NCBI GenBank assembly: GCA_026710655.1
Contig: JAPOQN010000028.1
Span: 1-64,000 of the forward strand
Length of the DNA: 64,000 nucleotides
Source of the DNA: Chloroflexota bacterium
GTDB taxonomy: Bacteria; Chloroflexota; Dehalococcoidia; Tepidiformales; Tepidiformaceae
Reading direction: 5' to 3'
This document shows positions 36,548 to 46,876 of this stretch, piece after piece; the first letter of the stretch is position 1, and each line of letters begins with the position of its first letter. The translations under genes were made by a program, and so were the position numbers. Under the pieces are notes generated by a model. The model made no database searches, had not been told where the DNA came from, and saw only the letters and a list, made by a program, of their open reading frames with translations.

Positions 36548-38320
36548 ATGAGCTTCGAACCCCTCCCTCTGACCGTGCTCGTGCGCACGCGGTCCCGCGT
36601 CGCGACGCCCCTGACGGCCCTGCTCGATGCCCTCGGCGTCGCCACCGAGCCGGGCGCGGGCCTGACCGTCTGCGTTTGCGATGACGGCGAGCCGCCCGTC
36701 GAGGCGGACGCCTGCGTCCAGGTCGCCGCGACCGACGAGGGCGTTGCCCGCGCGCGCCGCACCGTCGGCGCCCGCAACCCCACCCTCGACCACCCCGACC
36801 ACGGCCTCATGCCCCCCGCCGGCCACATCGCGACGGTCGTCGCCGAGGCGGCTGCCTCCGCCATCTTCCTGCAGGCGCTCGCCCTCGCCGCCGGCCGGCG
36901 CCCCGCCCCCGCCCGCGTCGATGTCGAGGAACTCGCCCTGCACATCATCATGCCCGTCGTCTCCGCCCTCTCCGTGGGCGTGAAGCGCTCGCCGGTGCCG
37001 TCCCCCAGCCGCATCACCTACCCCCTCGGCATCGTCCCCTGCGCTGACGGCGAGGCCGGCGCCTACCAGGCCGTCCCCACCGAGTGGCCGAAGTTCTGCG
37101 CCATGATCGGCCGCGAGGACATCGTCGACCGCTTGCCCACCGTCAAGGCCCGCCGCGAGAACGGCGCCGCCATCTGGGAGGCCGCCGAACCGTGGTTCCG
37201 CGCCCGCACCGTCGAGGAGGTCGTGCGAATCGCCCAGGAGGCCGGCCTCCCCTACGCTCCCGTCCTCCCCATCGACGCCCTCCCCGACTCCCCCTACCTG
37301 CGCCGCCGCGGCACGGTCGCGACCGGCCCCGCCGGCGACCTCCTCCCCGGCGCTCCCTTCCGCGTCGAGCACGCCTCCGCCGCCGGCGCCCCCCACCCCT
37401 CCCGCGAGGCCGTCCGCGAGGCCCTCTTCGCCGCCCTCCCCCCGCCCGTCGAGGGGCCGCTTTCCGGCCTCCTCGTCGTCGAGGTCACGCAGCACTGGGC
37501 CGGCCCCCTCGCTGCCCGCCTCCTCGCCGACTACGGCGCCAGCGTCATCAAGTGCGAGCCCCAGGGCGGCGACTTCTGGCGTGTCACCGGCAACCTCCCC
37601 GACGAGGGCATCTCCTGGACCTTCGAGCCCATCAACCTGGGCAAGGGCTCCATGACCATGGACCTCCGCAACCCCACCGACCGCTCCCTCCTCGAGGCGC
37701 TGCTAGCCGCCTGCGACACCCGCATCGAGAACCTGTCGCGGGGCGCCCGTGACCGCGCCGGGCTCGCCTTCTCCGATGTCGCCGCCCTCAACCCCAACGT
37801 CATCGCCGTCTCCCTTCCCGGTTACGAGACCGAAGGACCGCTGGCAGCCCTGCGCGGCATGGGCTGGTCCTTCGAGGTCGCCTCCGGCTACGCCTCCGCC
37901 CTCGGCGGTGGCAAAGCTGCCAACTCGGGCTACCCCTACGGTGACCCCATCGGCGCGATCACCGCCTTCCTTGCGGTCCTGCGCGAAGTCGCCCGCCGCC
38001 GCCTCGGCGAGGGGGACGGCGCGGCGCTCCTCGACATCGGTCAGGTGGCGGCGCTCTCCTACACCCTGATCGAAGCGCGAAGGACCGGCGAGCGCGGCCC
38101 CGCCCTCACCACCCTCGACGACGCCCTCGCCGAGGGCCACCCCGACCCCTCCTGGCTCCTTGAGCCCATCGTGACCGCCAGCGGCCGCCCCATGGACCAC
38201 CCCGGTCCCCTCGTGACGCTCGCCGCCCAGCCGCCCCGTAACCGCGCCCCCGCCCTCGACGAGCACGGCCAGGCCGTCCGTCGGGCCGTCGCGAACGCGC
38301 TGGAGGGCGCCGGAAACTAG
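36548..38320 (+). CDS. Rearranged CaiB/BaiF CoA-transferase family protein
   Basis: A 590-residue protein whose parts are in unusual order. Residues ~150-280 resemble the C-terminal half of a CaiB/BaiF protein (YPLGIVPCADGEAGAY, WPKFCAMIGRED, EEVVRIAQEAGLPYAPVLPI). Residues ~300-530 resemble the N-terminal half (GPLSGLLVVEVTQHWAGPLA, SVIKCEPQGGDFWRVTG), including a catalytic-type Asp in ALLDIGQVA. Tandem CaiB fusions are usually about 800 residues, so this looks like an internal deletion or a permutation. Function is uncertain. Its stop overlaps that of convergent purE. Confidence 0.75.
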   Translation: MSFEPLPLTVLVRTRSRVATPLTALLDALGVATEPGAGLTVCVCDDGEPPVEADACVQVAATDEGVARARRTVGARNPTLDHPDHGLMPPAGHIATVVAEAAASAIFLQALALAAGRRPAPARVDVEELALHIIMPVVSALSVGVKRSPVPSPSRITYPLGIVPCADGEAGAYQAVPTEWPKFCAMIGREDIVDRLPTVKARRENGAAIWEAAEPWFRARTVEEVVRIAQEAGLPYAPVLPIDALPDSPYLRRRGTVATGPAGDLLPGAPFRVEHASAAGAPHPSREAVREALFAALPPPVEGPLSGLLVVEVTQHWAGPLAARLLADYGASVIKCEPQGGDFWRVTGNLPDEGISWTFEPINLGKGSMTMDLRNPTDRSLLEALLAACDTRIENLSRGARDRAGLAFSDVAALNPNVIAVSLPGYETEGPLAALRGMGWSFEVASGYASALGGGKAANSGYPYGDPIGAITAFLAVLREVARRRLGEGDGAALLDIGQVAALSYTLIEARRTGERGPALTTLDDALAEGHPDPSWLLEPIVTASGRPMDHPGPLVTLAAQPPRNRAPALDEHGQAVRRAVANALEGAGN

Positions 38321-38781
38321 CGGGACTGCTCCTCACGGAATGTCGCGTAGCTCGCGCGGATGTTGTCGTGCGAAAGCGAGAGGATCGCGGCCGCGAGGTA
38401 GGCGGCGTTTCGCGCCCCCCAGCCCCCCACCGCAACCCCCGCGACGGGAACGCCCGGCGGCATCTGCAGCACCCCGTAGATGGCGTCCTGCCCGCCTGCC
38501 ACCTCGCTCGTCGCGAGTGGCACACCGATGACCGGTAGCGTCGTAAGCGCCGACACCGCCCCCGGCAGGGCCGCCGCCCCGCCCGCCGCGCAGATGAACA
38601 CCTCAAGGCCCGCGTCGATCGCGCCCTTCGCGAACTCGTGCACCTTCTCCGGGTTGCGGTGCGCCGACATCACGTGCGTCTCGAAGGGGATGCCCAGCGA
38701 GGTCAACACCTTCTCCGTCGGCTCCATGGAGGCCATGTCGTTCTTCGATCCCATCAGGATCGCGACCAGTGATGTGCTCAT
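38317..38781 (-). CDS. purE: N5-carboxyaminoimidazole ribonucleotide mutase PurE
   Basis: A 154-residue purine enzyme converting N5-CAIR to CAIR. The substrate-binding segments are intact: ILMGSKNDMASM, VMSAHRNPEKV, ICAAGGAAALPG and GGWGARNAAYLA. The length fits class I PurE. No purK is seen here. Its ATG overlaps the purD stop (ATGA), so purD and purE are translationally coupled. The stop shares CTAG with the convergent CoA-transferase-like gene. Confidence 0.93.
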   Translation of the reverse strand: MSTSLVAILMGSKNDMASMEPTEKVLTSLGIPFETHVMSAHRNPEKVHEFAKGAIDAGLEVFICAAGGAAALPGAVSALTTLPVIGVPLATSEVAGGQDAIYGVLQMPPGVPVAGVAVGGWGARNAAYLAAAILSLSHDNIRASYATFREEQSR

Positions 38782-40052
38782 TCCGTCTCCTCGATCTGCG
38801 CGATGTCGCTGCGCATGTAGGCTCCCTCGAAATTGATGCGGCGGGCGTTGTCGTACGCCTTCGCCCGCGCCGCCGCGAGCGTCGGCCCGCGCGCGGTCAC
38901 GGTCAGGACGCGGCCGCCGTTCGTCACGACACCCGCGGGCGTCTGCTTCGTCCCCGCGTGGAACACCTCGACGTCGTCATCGAGGGTATCGAGCCCCTCG
39001 ATCAGGTGGCCTGTCGTGTACGACTCGGGGTACCCCCCGCTCGCCACGACTACCCCCACCGTTGGCTCCTCCGACCACTCCACGTCCACCGAGGCGAGTG
39101 CGCCCTCCGCCGCCGCGCTGCAAACGGCGAACAGGTCGCTCTCCAGCCGGGGCATCAGGATCTGCGCCTCCGGGTCTCCGAGCCTCGCGTTGTATTCGAG
39201 CACGTAATTCCCCGCCTCGGTGATCATCAGCCCCGGGTAGAGCGTGCCGTTGAAGGGCCGCCCCATTGCCGCCATCCCCGCGATCGTCGGCTGCACCACG
39301 TCCCGCTCGATCGCCGCCGCCAGCTCCGGGGTGACGTCGGCGCTGGGGCTGTAAGCGCCCATCCCCCCCGTGTTGAGTCCCCGCCCGCCCGTGAGCGCCC
39401 GCTTGTAGTCCGTCGAGGAGGGCGTGACCACCGCCGTCTCCCCGTCGCAGATGGCGTGCGCGCTCGTCTCCCAGCCCTGCAACCGCTCCTCTACCACCAC
39501 CTGGTCGCCGGAAGCGCCGAACTCGCGCTTGACCATGATCGCGTGCAACGCCGCCAGCGCCCCCTCGCGGTCGTCGCACACGAGCGCGCCCTTCCCCGCC
39601 GCCAGCCCGCTCGCCTTCACCACCAGCGGCCCATCCGGCAGCGACTCCACGTAGGCAACGGCCTCGCCGTGGTCCTGGAACGTGCGGTGCCTCGCCGTCG
39701 TGATGCCGTGGTCGACCATGAACTGCTTCGACCATGCCTTGCTCGCCTCGATCTGCGAGGCCGCCGCCGTCGGTCCGTAGCAGGGAAGCCCGCGCTCCCG
39801 CAGCCGGTCGACCAGACCCAGCGGCTGCGGGTCGTCCATCGTCGCCAGGTAGAAATCGATGTTGAGGTCGCTCGCCGCTGCCACCAGCCCGTCGATGTCC
39901 TTCGGCCCGACGTCCACGTTCGTCGCGACCCGCGAGGTTCCGCCGTTCCCCGGCGCGACATAAATGGCGTCGACATCGCGGCTCCGGCTCAGCTTCCACG
40001 CGACCGCGTGCTCACGGCCCCCCTGCCCCACCAGCAGAACGCGCGCGCCCAC
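38778..40052 (-). CDS. purD: Phosphoribosylamine-glycine ligase PurD
   Basis: A 424-residue ATP-grasp enzyme for the second step of purine synthesis. It opens with VLLVGQGGREHAVAWKL and has SKAWSKQFMVDHGI, PLVVKASGLAAGKG, the PurD signature LYPGLMITEAGNYVLEYN and RLGDPEAQILMPRLESDL. All expected domains and the normal length are present. It lies between guaA (7-bp gap) and purE (4-bp overlap), forming a guaA-purD-purE operon. Confidence 0.95.
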   Translation of the reverse strand: MGARVLLVGQGGREHAVAWKLSRSRDVDAIYVAPGNGGTSRVATNVDVGPKDIDGLVAAASDLNIDFYLATMDDPQPLGLVDRLRERGLPCYGPTAAASQIEASKAWSKQFMVDHGITTARHRTFQDHGEAVAYVESLPDGPLVVKASGLAAGKGALVCDDREGALAALHAIMVKREFGASGDQVVVEERLQGWETSAHAICDGETAVVTPSSTDYKRALTGGRGLNTGGMGAYSPSADVTPELAAAIERDVVQPTIAGMAAMGRPFNGTLYPGLMITEAGNYVLEYNARLGDPEAQILMPRLESDLFAVCSAAAEGALASVDVEWSEEPTVGVVVASGGYPESYTTGHLIEGLDTLDDDVEVFHAGTKQTPAGVVTNGGRVLTVTARGPTLAAARAKAYDNARRINFEGAYMRSDIAQIEETE

Positions 40053-40059
40053 TAGCCCC

Positions 40060-41643
40060 TCACTCCCACTCGATCGTCCCCGGCGGCTTGCTCGTGATGT
40101 CGTAGACCACCCGGTTCACGGCATCGACCTCGTTCACGATGCGGTTCGAGACGCGCGCCAGCAGGTCGTAGGGAAGGCGCGCCCAGTCCGCCGTCATCGC
40201 GTCCTCCGCCACCACCGCCCGTAGCGCGATGGCGTTGCCGTACGTGCGGAAGTCGCCCATCACGCCCACCGTGCGCGAGTCTGTCAGCACGGCGAAGCTC
40301 TGCCACAGGTCGCGGTAGAGTCCGGCCGCGCGAACCTCCTCCAGGAAGATGGCGTCCGCCGCCTGCAAGACCGCCACCCGCTCCTCCGTCACCTCCCCGA
40401 TGATGCGCACCGCCAGGCCCGGCCCGGGGAACGGCTGCCGCCACAGGATCTCGTCCGAGAGCCCGAGCTCCGCCCCGATCCGCCGCACCTCGTCCTTGAA
40501 GAGGAATCGCAGCGGCTCCACCAGCTCCAGGTCCATGTGCTCCGGCAGTCCACCCACGTTGTGGTGGCTCTTGATCCGCGCCGACCCCGCCCCGTGCGAG
40601 GCGCTCTCGATCACATCCGGGTAGAGCGTCCCCTGGCAGAGGAAACCCGCCCCCTCGATCGTCTTCGCCTCCGCCTCGAACACCTCGATGAACGTGTTGC
40701 CGATGCGGATGCGCTTCGTTTCCGGGTTCGTCACCTCCGCCAGCGCCGCCAGGAAGCGGTCGCTCGCGTCGATGTGCCGCAGGTTCATGTGCAGGTTGCG
40801 CTCGAAGGTGTCCACCACCTCCTCCGCCTCCCGCGCCCGCAGCAGTCCGTTGTCGACAAAGATGCAGGTCAGCCGGTCACCGATGGCGCGGTGCACGAGC
40901 GTTGCCGCCACCGCGCTGTCGACCCCGCCCGAGAGCCCGCAGATCACGCGTCCGTCGCCCACCTGCGCGCGGATGGCCGCTACCGTCTCCTCGACGAAAT
41001 TCCCCGGCGTCCAGTCCGCTTCGACCCCGCACACCTCGCGCACGTAGTTCCCGAGCAGCTCGCCGCCCCGCGGCGTATGCACCACCTCGGGGTGGAACTG
41101 CAGGCCGTAGTAGCCCCGCTCCACGTCTGCCATCACGGCCACGGGCGAGTTCTCCGAGACCGCGAGCGAGGCGAATCCCTGCGGCAGCTCCTCGATCCGG
41201 TCGCCGTGGCTCATCCACACGTCGAGCTCGGCGGGAAGACCGGCCAGCAGCGGCGCGCTGCCCGAGGCCGAGATGGTCGCGGGGCCGAACTCGCGCTCGC
41301 GGCCCGGCCCCACCTTGCCCCCCAGCTGCTCGGCCAGCAGCTGCATCCCGTAGCAGATGCCCAGCACGGGCAGTCCCGACTCGAAGACCCAGTCAGCCGC
41401 GTGGGGCGCGCCCTCGTCGTACACGCTGTTGGGCCCGCCCGAGAGGACGAAGCCGCGTACGTCGAGGTGCTCCAGCGCGGCCGCCTCGGCGTTGTACGGA
41501 ACGACCTCGCAGTAGGTGTTCAACTCGCGGATGCGGCGCGCGATCAGCATGCTGTACTGCGAGCCGAAATCAACAACGACGATGGCGGCGTGGGGCGAAC
41601 GCGAGATGGTCCTGTTTTCCGCTTCGATCAGGGTTTCGGCCAA
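40060..41643 (-). CDS. guaA: GMP synthase (glutamine-hydrolysing)
   Basis: A 527-residue enzyme making GMP from XMP. The glutaminase half has [18 protein letters not shown] and the nucleophile Cys97 in GICYGMQ. The ATP pyrophosphatase half has [16 protein letters not shown] (about 236). The C-terminal dimer domain has [17 protein letters not shown] and ends KPPGTIEWE. The N-terminus is ~15 residues longer than usual, so a later start is possible. It is the first gene of a minus-strand purine operon. Confidence 0.96.
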   Translation of the reverse strand: MAETLIEAENRTISRSPHAAIVVVDFGSQYSMLIARRIRELNTYCEVVPYNAEAAALEHLDVRGFVLSGGPNSVYDEGAPHAADWVFESGLPVLGICYGMQLLAEQLGGKVGPGREREFGPATISASGSAPLLAGLPAELDVWMSHGDRIEELPQGFASLAVSENSPVAVMADVERGYYGLQFHPEVVHTPRGGELLGNYVREVCGVEADWTPGNFVEETVAAIRAQVGDGRVICGLSGGVDSAVAATLVHRAIGDRLTCIFVDNGLLRAREAEEVVDTFERNLHMNLRHIDASDRFLAALAEVTNPETKRIRIGNTFIEVFEAEAKTIEGAGFLCQGTLYPDVIESASHGAGSARIKSHHNVGGLPEHMDLELVEPLRFLFKDEVRRIGAELGLSDEILWRQPFPGPGLAVRIIGEVTEERVAVLQAADAIFLEEVRAAGLYRDLWQSFAVLTDSRTVGVMGDFRTYGNAIALRAVVAEDAMTADWARLPYDLLARVSNRIVNEVDAVNRVVYDITSKPPGTIEWE

Positions 41644-41682
41644 CTCTGCTCAGCGCTCCGTCAGTGGAAGCTAGCAAAACTG

Positions 41683-41688
41683 TATAGT
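41683..41688 (+). promoter_or_regulatory. -10-like hexamer in the guaA / threonylcarbamoyl-AMP synthase gap
   Basis: TATAGT, 15 nt before ATG 41704 in a 60-bp divergent intergenic region that is clearly richer in A/T than its flanks. Confidence 0.55.
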
Positions 41689-41703
41689 CTGGTCAACGAA
41701 TTC

Positions 41704-42369
41704 ATGGCCGTCCCTGCCGCTTCTGAACCTTCCCCGCAATCCATCGCCCAGACCATTGCCGCCCTTCGCGACGGCGGCCTCGCGATCCTCCCCACCGACA
41801 CCGTCTATGGCGTCGCCGCCGACATCCGCCGCGACGATGCCGTCCGCGCCCTCTACGAGGCCAAGCGCAAGAGCCCCGACGAACCCCTCCAGCTCCTCTT
41901 CCCCGCCGACCCCGCCGCCCTCGCCCCCTACGCCCGCCTCAGCCCCGACGCCGCCCGCCTCATCGACGCCCTCGGCCCCGGCCCCTGGACCATCATCACC
42001 CCCGCGGTCGAGGGCTGGTCCAGCCCCGCCCTTGCCGGTGGCGGCACCGTGGGCGTGCGCATGCCCCCCGTCCCCACCCTCCAGGCCGTGCTTGCCGGCC
42101 TCGGCGGCCCCGTCGCCGCTTCCAGCGCCAACCGCCACGGCGACCCCAGCCCCACCACCTGCGCCGAGGCCCTCGCCTCCCTCGGCGACCGCTGCGCTGC
42201 CGCCATCGACGACGGCCCCACCTCCCACGGCCTCGACTCGAGTGTCATCGACTGTAGCGTCGACCCTCCCCGTATCCTTCGCGAGGGCGCGCTCCCGGCG
42301 GCCACGATCGCCGGGCATCTCGGCCTCGCGGCTATCGAGGTCCTGCGGCGCGCGGGAGTGAACGGATGA
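41704..42369 (+). CDS. L-threonylcarbamoyladenylate synthase (Sua5/YrdC/TsaC family)
   Basis: A 221-residue enzyme that makes threonylcarbamoyl-AMP for the t6A modification of tRNA. The family motifs are PTDTVYGVAADIR, the Lys/Arg-bearing ALYEAKRKSPDEPLQLL, GPWTIITPA and SSANRHGDPSP, with the C-terminal GLDSSVIDCS and RILREGAL. The short form lacks the extra Sua5 domain. Its stop overlaps pgk as ATGA, placing it at the head of the glycolytic operon. Confidence 0.92.
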   Translation: MAVPAASEPSPQSIAQTIAALRDGGLAILPTDTVYGVAADIRRDDAVRALYEAKRKSPDEPLQLLFPADPAALAPYARLSPDAARLIDALGPGPWTIITPAVEGWSSPALAGGGTVGVRMPPVPTLQAVLAGLGGPVAASSANRHGDPSPTTCAEALASLGDRCAAAIDDGPTSHGLDSSVIDCSVDPPRILREGALPAATIAGHLGLAAIEVLRRAGVNG

Positions 42370-43562
42370 CCGCCGAAGGCATCGGCAAGCGAACCGTGCG
42401 CGACATTCCGGTCGAGGGCGAGCACGTGCTTCTCCGCGCCGACCTCAACGTGCCACTCGAAAACGGCGCCGTCGCCGACGACACCCGCATCCGCGAGTCC
42501 CTCCCCACCATCCGCTACCTGGTCGAGAACGGCGCCTCCGTGCTCGTCTGCTCCCATCTCGGACGGCCGAAGGGCGAGCGTAACCCCGACCTCAGCCTCG
42601 CTCCCGTCGCCGAGCGCCTCGCCGAGCTTCTCGGCCAACCCGTCGCCTTCGCCGAGGACTGCATCGGCGCACCCGCCGTGGAGGTCGCCCACGACCTCGG
42701 CCGCGGCGAGGTGGCCCTCCTCGAGAACCTGCGCTTCCACCCCGGGGAGGAGGCCAACGACCGGACCTTCGCCGCCGTCCTCGCCACCATGGCCCACGTC
42801 TACGTGAACGATGCGTTCGGCGCCGCCCACCGCGCCCACGCCTCCACCGCCGGCGTTGCCGCCTTCCTCCCCGGCGTGGCCGGTCTCCTCCTGGAGAAGG
42901 AGGTGCGCTACCTCGGCTCGCTCGTCGCCGATCCGCCCCGCCCCTTCGCTGCCATCGTCGGCGGGGCCAAGGTCAGCACCAAGATCGCCGCCATCGACCA
43001 CCTCCTCCCCAAACTCGACCGGCTCCTTGTCGGCGGCGGCATGGCCAACACCTTCCTCAAGGCGAAAGGCGTCGACGTCGGCGCCTCCCTCGTCGAGGAC
43101 GACCTCCTCGACATGGCCCGCGACATCCTCTCCCGAGCCGACGCTGAGGGCGTGGCCGTCAGCCTCCCCGTCGACGCCGTCGTCGCCGCCCGGCTCTCCG
43201 CCGAGGCCGAGGCGGACACCGTCCCCGTCGACGCCTTCCCCCCCGACCGCATGATCCTCGACGTCGGCCCCGCCACCCTCGCCGCCTTCGAGCGTGCCCT
43301 CGCCGACACCGCTGCCGTTGTCTGGAACGGCCCGCTCGGTGTTTTCGAGATCGAGCAGTTCGCGGGCGGCTCCTTCGGCCTCGCCCGCGCACTTGCGGAA
43401 CTCGACGCCACGACCGTCGTCGGCGGCGGCGAGACCGCCGCCGTCGTCGCCCGCTCCGGCCTCGCCGAGCGCTTCACCCACGTCTCGACCGGCGGCGGCG
43501 CCTCCCTCGAGATGCTCGAGGGCCGCGAGCTTCCCGGCGTCGCCGCCCTCCTCGACGCCTGA
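42366..43562 (+). CDS. pgk: Phosphoglycerate kinase
   Basis: A 398-residue glycolytic kinase. Both lobes are recognisable: VLLRADLNVPLENG, SHLGRPKGERNPDLSL, LRFHPGEEANDRTF, YVNDAFGAAHRAHAS, and the C-terminal GGAKVSTKIAAIDHL and WNGPLGVFEIEQFAGGS with GGGETAAVVA. The length is normal. It is coupled to the upstream tRNA-modification gene by ATGA. The next gene, apgM, continues the pathway. Confidence 0.96.
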   Translation: MTAEGIGKRTVRDIPVEGEHVLLRADLNVPLENGAVADDTRIRESLPTIRYLVENGASVLVCSHLGRPKGERNPDLSLAPVAERLAELLGQPVAFAEDCIGAPAVEVAHDLGRGEVALLENLRFHPGEEANDRTFAAVLATMAHVYVNDAFGAAHRAHASTAGVAAFLPGVAGLLLEKEVRYLGSLVADPPRPFAAIVGGAKVSTKIAAIDHLLPKLDRLLVGGGMANTFLKAKGVDVGASLVEDDLLDMARDILSRADAEGVAVSLPVDAVVAARLSAEAEADTVPVDAFPPDRMILDVGPATLAAFERALADTAAVVWNGPLGVFEIEQFAGGSFGLARALAELDATTVVGGGETAAVVARSGLAERFTHVSTGGGASLEMLEGRELPGVAALLDA

Positions 43563-43591
43563 CGCGCTTCGCCCCTCTCCCCCCGCGCCCG

Positions 43592-43597
43592 TAAGAT
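43592..43597 (+). promoter_or_regulatory. -10-like hexamer immediately before apgM
   Basis: TAAGAT, only six nucleotides before ATG 43604. If functional, transcription would begin at about the A of the start codon and give a leaderless mRNA. Confidence 0.45.
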
Positions 43598-43603
43598 CGC
43601 CGC

Positions 43604-44806
43604 ATGGACCTCGACCTCGCCGCGAAACTGCAACAGCCTGCCGAATCCAAGGTCGTACTCTGCGTGCTCGATGGCCTCGGCGGCATGGCCCGCCCCGAGA
43701 CCGAGCGGAGTGAGCTGGAGCAGTCCGACACCCCCAACCTCGACCGCCTCACCGAGACCTCCGACGTGGGACTGACGATCCCCGTGGGGATCGGCATCAC
43801 GCCCGGCAGCGGCCCCGGCCACCTCTCCCTCTTCGGCTACGACCCTTACCGCTTCGATATCGGCCGCGGCGTCCTCGAAGCCGTCGGCATCGACTTCGAG
43901 CTCGGCCCCGACGACGTCGCCGCGCGCGGCAACTTCTGCACCCTCGACGCCGACGGCAATATCAGCGACCGCCGTGCCGGGCGCATCGCCAGCGAGCTGT
44001 CGGCGGCCATCGTCGAGCGCCTGCGCACAGTCGAGCTCGACGGCGCCGAGGTCTGCGTCGAGCCCGTACGCGAGCACCGCTTCGTCCTCGTCCTCCGCGC
44101 CCCCGGCCTGGGCGAAGATGTCAGCACCACCGACCCCCAGCGCGAGGGCGTCCCGCCCCTCCCCGCCGAGGGCGCCGATCCCGCCCGCGAGCGCACCGCC
44201 GCCCTCGTCAACGAGTTCGTTGCGAAGGCTGGTGAGCTGCTCGCAGAGGAAAAGGCCGCCAACGGCCTTACCCTCCGCGGCTTCGCCACCTACCCCGCGC
44301 TCCCCCAGATCGAGGACGTCTGGGGCCTTCGCGCCGCCGCCCTCGCCGTCTACCCCATGTATCGCGGCCTCGCCAAGCTCGCGGGCATGCGCGCCCTCGC
44401 CTGCCCCGGCGGCATGGAGGAGCAGCTAGCCGTTGCCCGCGAACGCTGGGACGAGTTCGACTACTTCTTCATCCACTACAAGAAGACCGACGCCGCCGGC
44501 GAGGACGGCGACTTCATTGCCAAGGTCAGTGCCCTCGAGGAGTTCGATACGCACGTCCCCGGCCTCACCGACCTCGGCGCCGACGTCCTCATGGTCGCCG
44601 GCGACCATTCCACCCCCGCGCTCATGGCCGCACACTCCTGGCACCCCGTGCCCTTCCTCCTCCACTCGGCCGTCGCCCGTGGGGGAAGCGTCCAGCACTT
44701 CACTGAACGCGAGTGCCTAGGGGGGAGCCTCGGCATCTTCCCCGCCGTCGAGGCCATGCCCCTCGCCATGGCCCACGCCGGACGCCTGCAGAAATACGGA
44801 GCCTGA
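43604..44806 (+). CDS. apgM: Cofactor-independent phosphoglycerate mutase, archaeal type
   Basis: A 400-residue member of the alkaline-phosphatase-like aPGAM family, interconverting 3- and 2-phosphoglycerate. It shows VVLCVLDGLGGMARPE, the catalytic-region GSGPGHLSLFGYDPYRFDIGR, a long inserted domain, and the metal ligands in DYFFIHYKKTDAAGEDGDF and VLMVAGDHSTPALM. This version is typical of archaea and of some bacteria including Chloroflexota. No ribosome site is obvious, in keeping with a possible leaderless start. Confidence 0.93.
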   Translation: MDLDLAAKLQQPAESKVVLCVLDGLGGMARPETERSELEQSDTPNLDRLTETSDVGLTIPVGIGITPGSGPGHLSLFGYDPYRFDIGRGVLEAVGIDFELGPDDVAARGNFCTLDADGNISDRRAGRIASELSAAIVERLRTVELDGAEVCVEPVREHRFVLVLRAPGLGEDVSTTDPQREGVPPLPAEGADPARERTAALVNEFVAKAGELLAEEKAANGLTLRGFATYPALPQIEDVWGLRAAALAVYPMYRGLAKLAGMRALACPGGMEEQLAVARERWDEFDYFFIHYKKTDAAGEDGDFIAKVSALEEFDTHVPGLTDLGADVLMVAGDHSTPALMAAHSWHPVPFLLHSAVARGGSVQHFTERECLGGSLGIFPAVEAMPLAMAHAGRLQKYGA

Positions 44807-44815
44807 GGAGAAGCC

Positions 44816-45556
<741 letters not shown>

Positions 45557-45560
45557 TCCC

Positions 45561-46472
45561 GTGCGGCGGCTCGTCGCCGTCGTCGGTCCGACTGCCGCCG
45601 GCAAGTCCGCCCTCGCCCTGACCCTCGCCCAGCGCTTCGGCGGCGAGGTCGTCAACGCTGACAGTCGCCAGGTCTACCGCGGCATGGACATCGGCACCGC
45701 CAAGCCCTCCCCCGAGACGCGCGCCCTCCTTCCCCACCACCTCTACGACATCGCCGATCCCACCGACTCCTACAGCCTTGCCCTCTACCGCAACGACGCC
45801 TCCGCCGCGCTCGAAGATGTCTGGGCGCGCGGCGAGCTCGCCTGGCTCGTTGGTGGCACCGGCCAGTACGTCTGGGCCCTCCTTGAGGCCTGGCAGGTCC
45901 CCGACGTCGCCCCACCCCCCGACCTCCGAGCCGCGCTCGCCGATGTCGCCGAAGCTGAAGGCCCCGAGACCCTCCACGCCCGCCTCCGCTCCGTCGACCC
46001 CGAAGCCGCCGACCGCATCGACGCCCGCAACGTTCGCCGTGTCATCCGCGCCCTCGAAGTGCACGAGGTGACCGGCAAGCCCATCACCGCCTGGCAGACG
46101 AAGGGCACGCCCGACTTCGACTTCCGCATCCTCGGTGTCCGGTGCGAGGAGAAGGAACTGATCTGGCGCATCAACCGGCGCACCGAGGCCATGTTCGCGG
46201 GCGGCCTCGTCGAGGAGACGCAGGCCCTCCTCGACGCAGGCGTCGCCCCCGACGCCTCCGCCCTCTCCTCCATCGGCTATTCCGAGGCCCTCCGCGAACT
46301 CAGGGGCGACATAACCCGAGACAAGGCCATCGAACTCACCAAGCGCTCGACCAAGCGTCTCGCCCGCCGCCAGCGCCAGTGGTTCCGCCCCCAGGACCCC
46401 CGCATCGCCTGGGCGACCAATCTCGACGGGGCAGCCGAGGCGCTTGGCCCGTTCCTGCTGCCGAGTGCCTAG
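45561..46472 (+). CDS. miaA: tRNA dimethylallyltransferase MiaA
   Basis: A 303-residue enzyme that prenylates A37 of tRNAs reading UNN codons. The P-loop is VGPTAAGKSALA (about 7-18), followed by VVNADSRQVYRGMDIGTAKP, LVGGTGQYVWAL, RNVRRVIRALEV and KRLARRQRQWFR. It starts at GTG 45561, four bp after tpiA. The stop is shared through CTAG with the convergent RHH gene. Confidence 0.94.
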   Translation: MRRLVAVVGPTAAGKSALALTLAQRFGGEVVNADSRQVYRGMDIGTAKPSPETRALLPHHLYDIADPTDSYSLALYRNDASAALEDVWARGELAWLVGGTGQYVWALLEAWQVPDVAPPPDLRAALADVAEAEGPETLHARLRSVDPEAADRIDARNVRRVIRALEVHEVTGKPITAWQTKGTPDFDFRILGVRCEEKELIWRINRRTEAMFAGGLVEETQALLDAGVAPDASALSSIGYSEALRELRGDITRDKAIELTKRSTKRLARRQRQWFRPQDPRIAWATNLDGAAEALGPFLLPSA

Positions 46473-46825
46473 CGGAAGGGTGGATAGTCCGGCCGGACAT
46501 CCCCGAGTTCGCGAGCCGTGGGGCCTTCCTTGGACGAGCCGGTACCAAGGGCACTGAGCTTGCGGCGGGCGCGGACCGCATCGATTCCAGCTTCCACGAT
46601 CTCCCCGAAGTCGCTTGCGAGTTCGGACAACGGGGGATAGCCGTCGTCGTCGGCGGCGAAGACTCCGAGGCGCGGTTTCGGGCGTGGTCCCGGCGGAGGC
46701 AGCTTCGACAGCTTGTCGTCGATCGCCTCCCGCACCAGGCACGACACCGACACCCCCCGCTCCGCCGCCAGGCTGCGCAGCGCGTCCAGCTTTCCGTCGT
46801 CGATCGTCACGGTTGTGCGCGTCAT
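46469..46825 (-). CDS. Orphan ribbon-helix-helix (CopG-like) protein
   Basis: A 118-residue protein. The N-terminus (TRTTVTIDDGKLDALRSL then GVSVSCLVREAIDDKL) is a CopG/Arc-type RHH domain, as in antitoxins. The C-terminal half (about 60-118) is charged and probably unstructured (AVRARRKLSALGTGSSKEG). No toxin gene is adjacent: its downstream neighbour is convergent miaA and its upstream neighbour is divergent dapF. It may be a stand-alone regulator or an antitoxin that lost its partner. Confidence 0.68.
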   Translation of the reverse strand: MTRTTVTIDDGKLDALRSLAAERGVSVSCLVREAIDDKLSKLPPPGPRPKPRLGVFAADDDGYPPLSELASDFGEIVEAGIDAVRARRKLSALGTGSSKEGPTARELGDVRPDYPPFR

Positions 46826-46863
46826 GCACACATGGTACCGGATGCGCGCACACCATCCTGTCG

Positions 46864-46869
46864 TACACT
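46864..46869 (+). promoter_or_regulatory. -10-like hexamer immediately before dapF
   Basis: TACACT preceded by CG, seven nucleotides before ATG 46877, a distance that would give a leaderless mRNA. Confidence 0.4.
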
Positions 46870-46876
46870 CGCCACC

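Noticed and set aside
40537-41703. Open frame extending the threonylcarbamoyl-AMP synthase by about 390 codons
   Set aside because: The extension is antisense to guaA and lacks family features; ATG 41704 begins the normal domain after a -10-like element.
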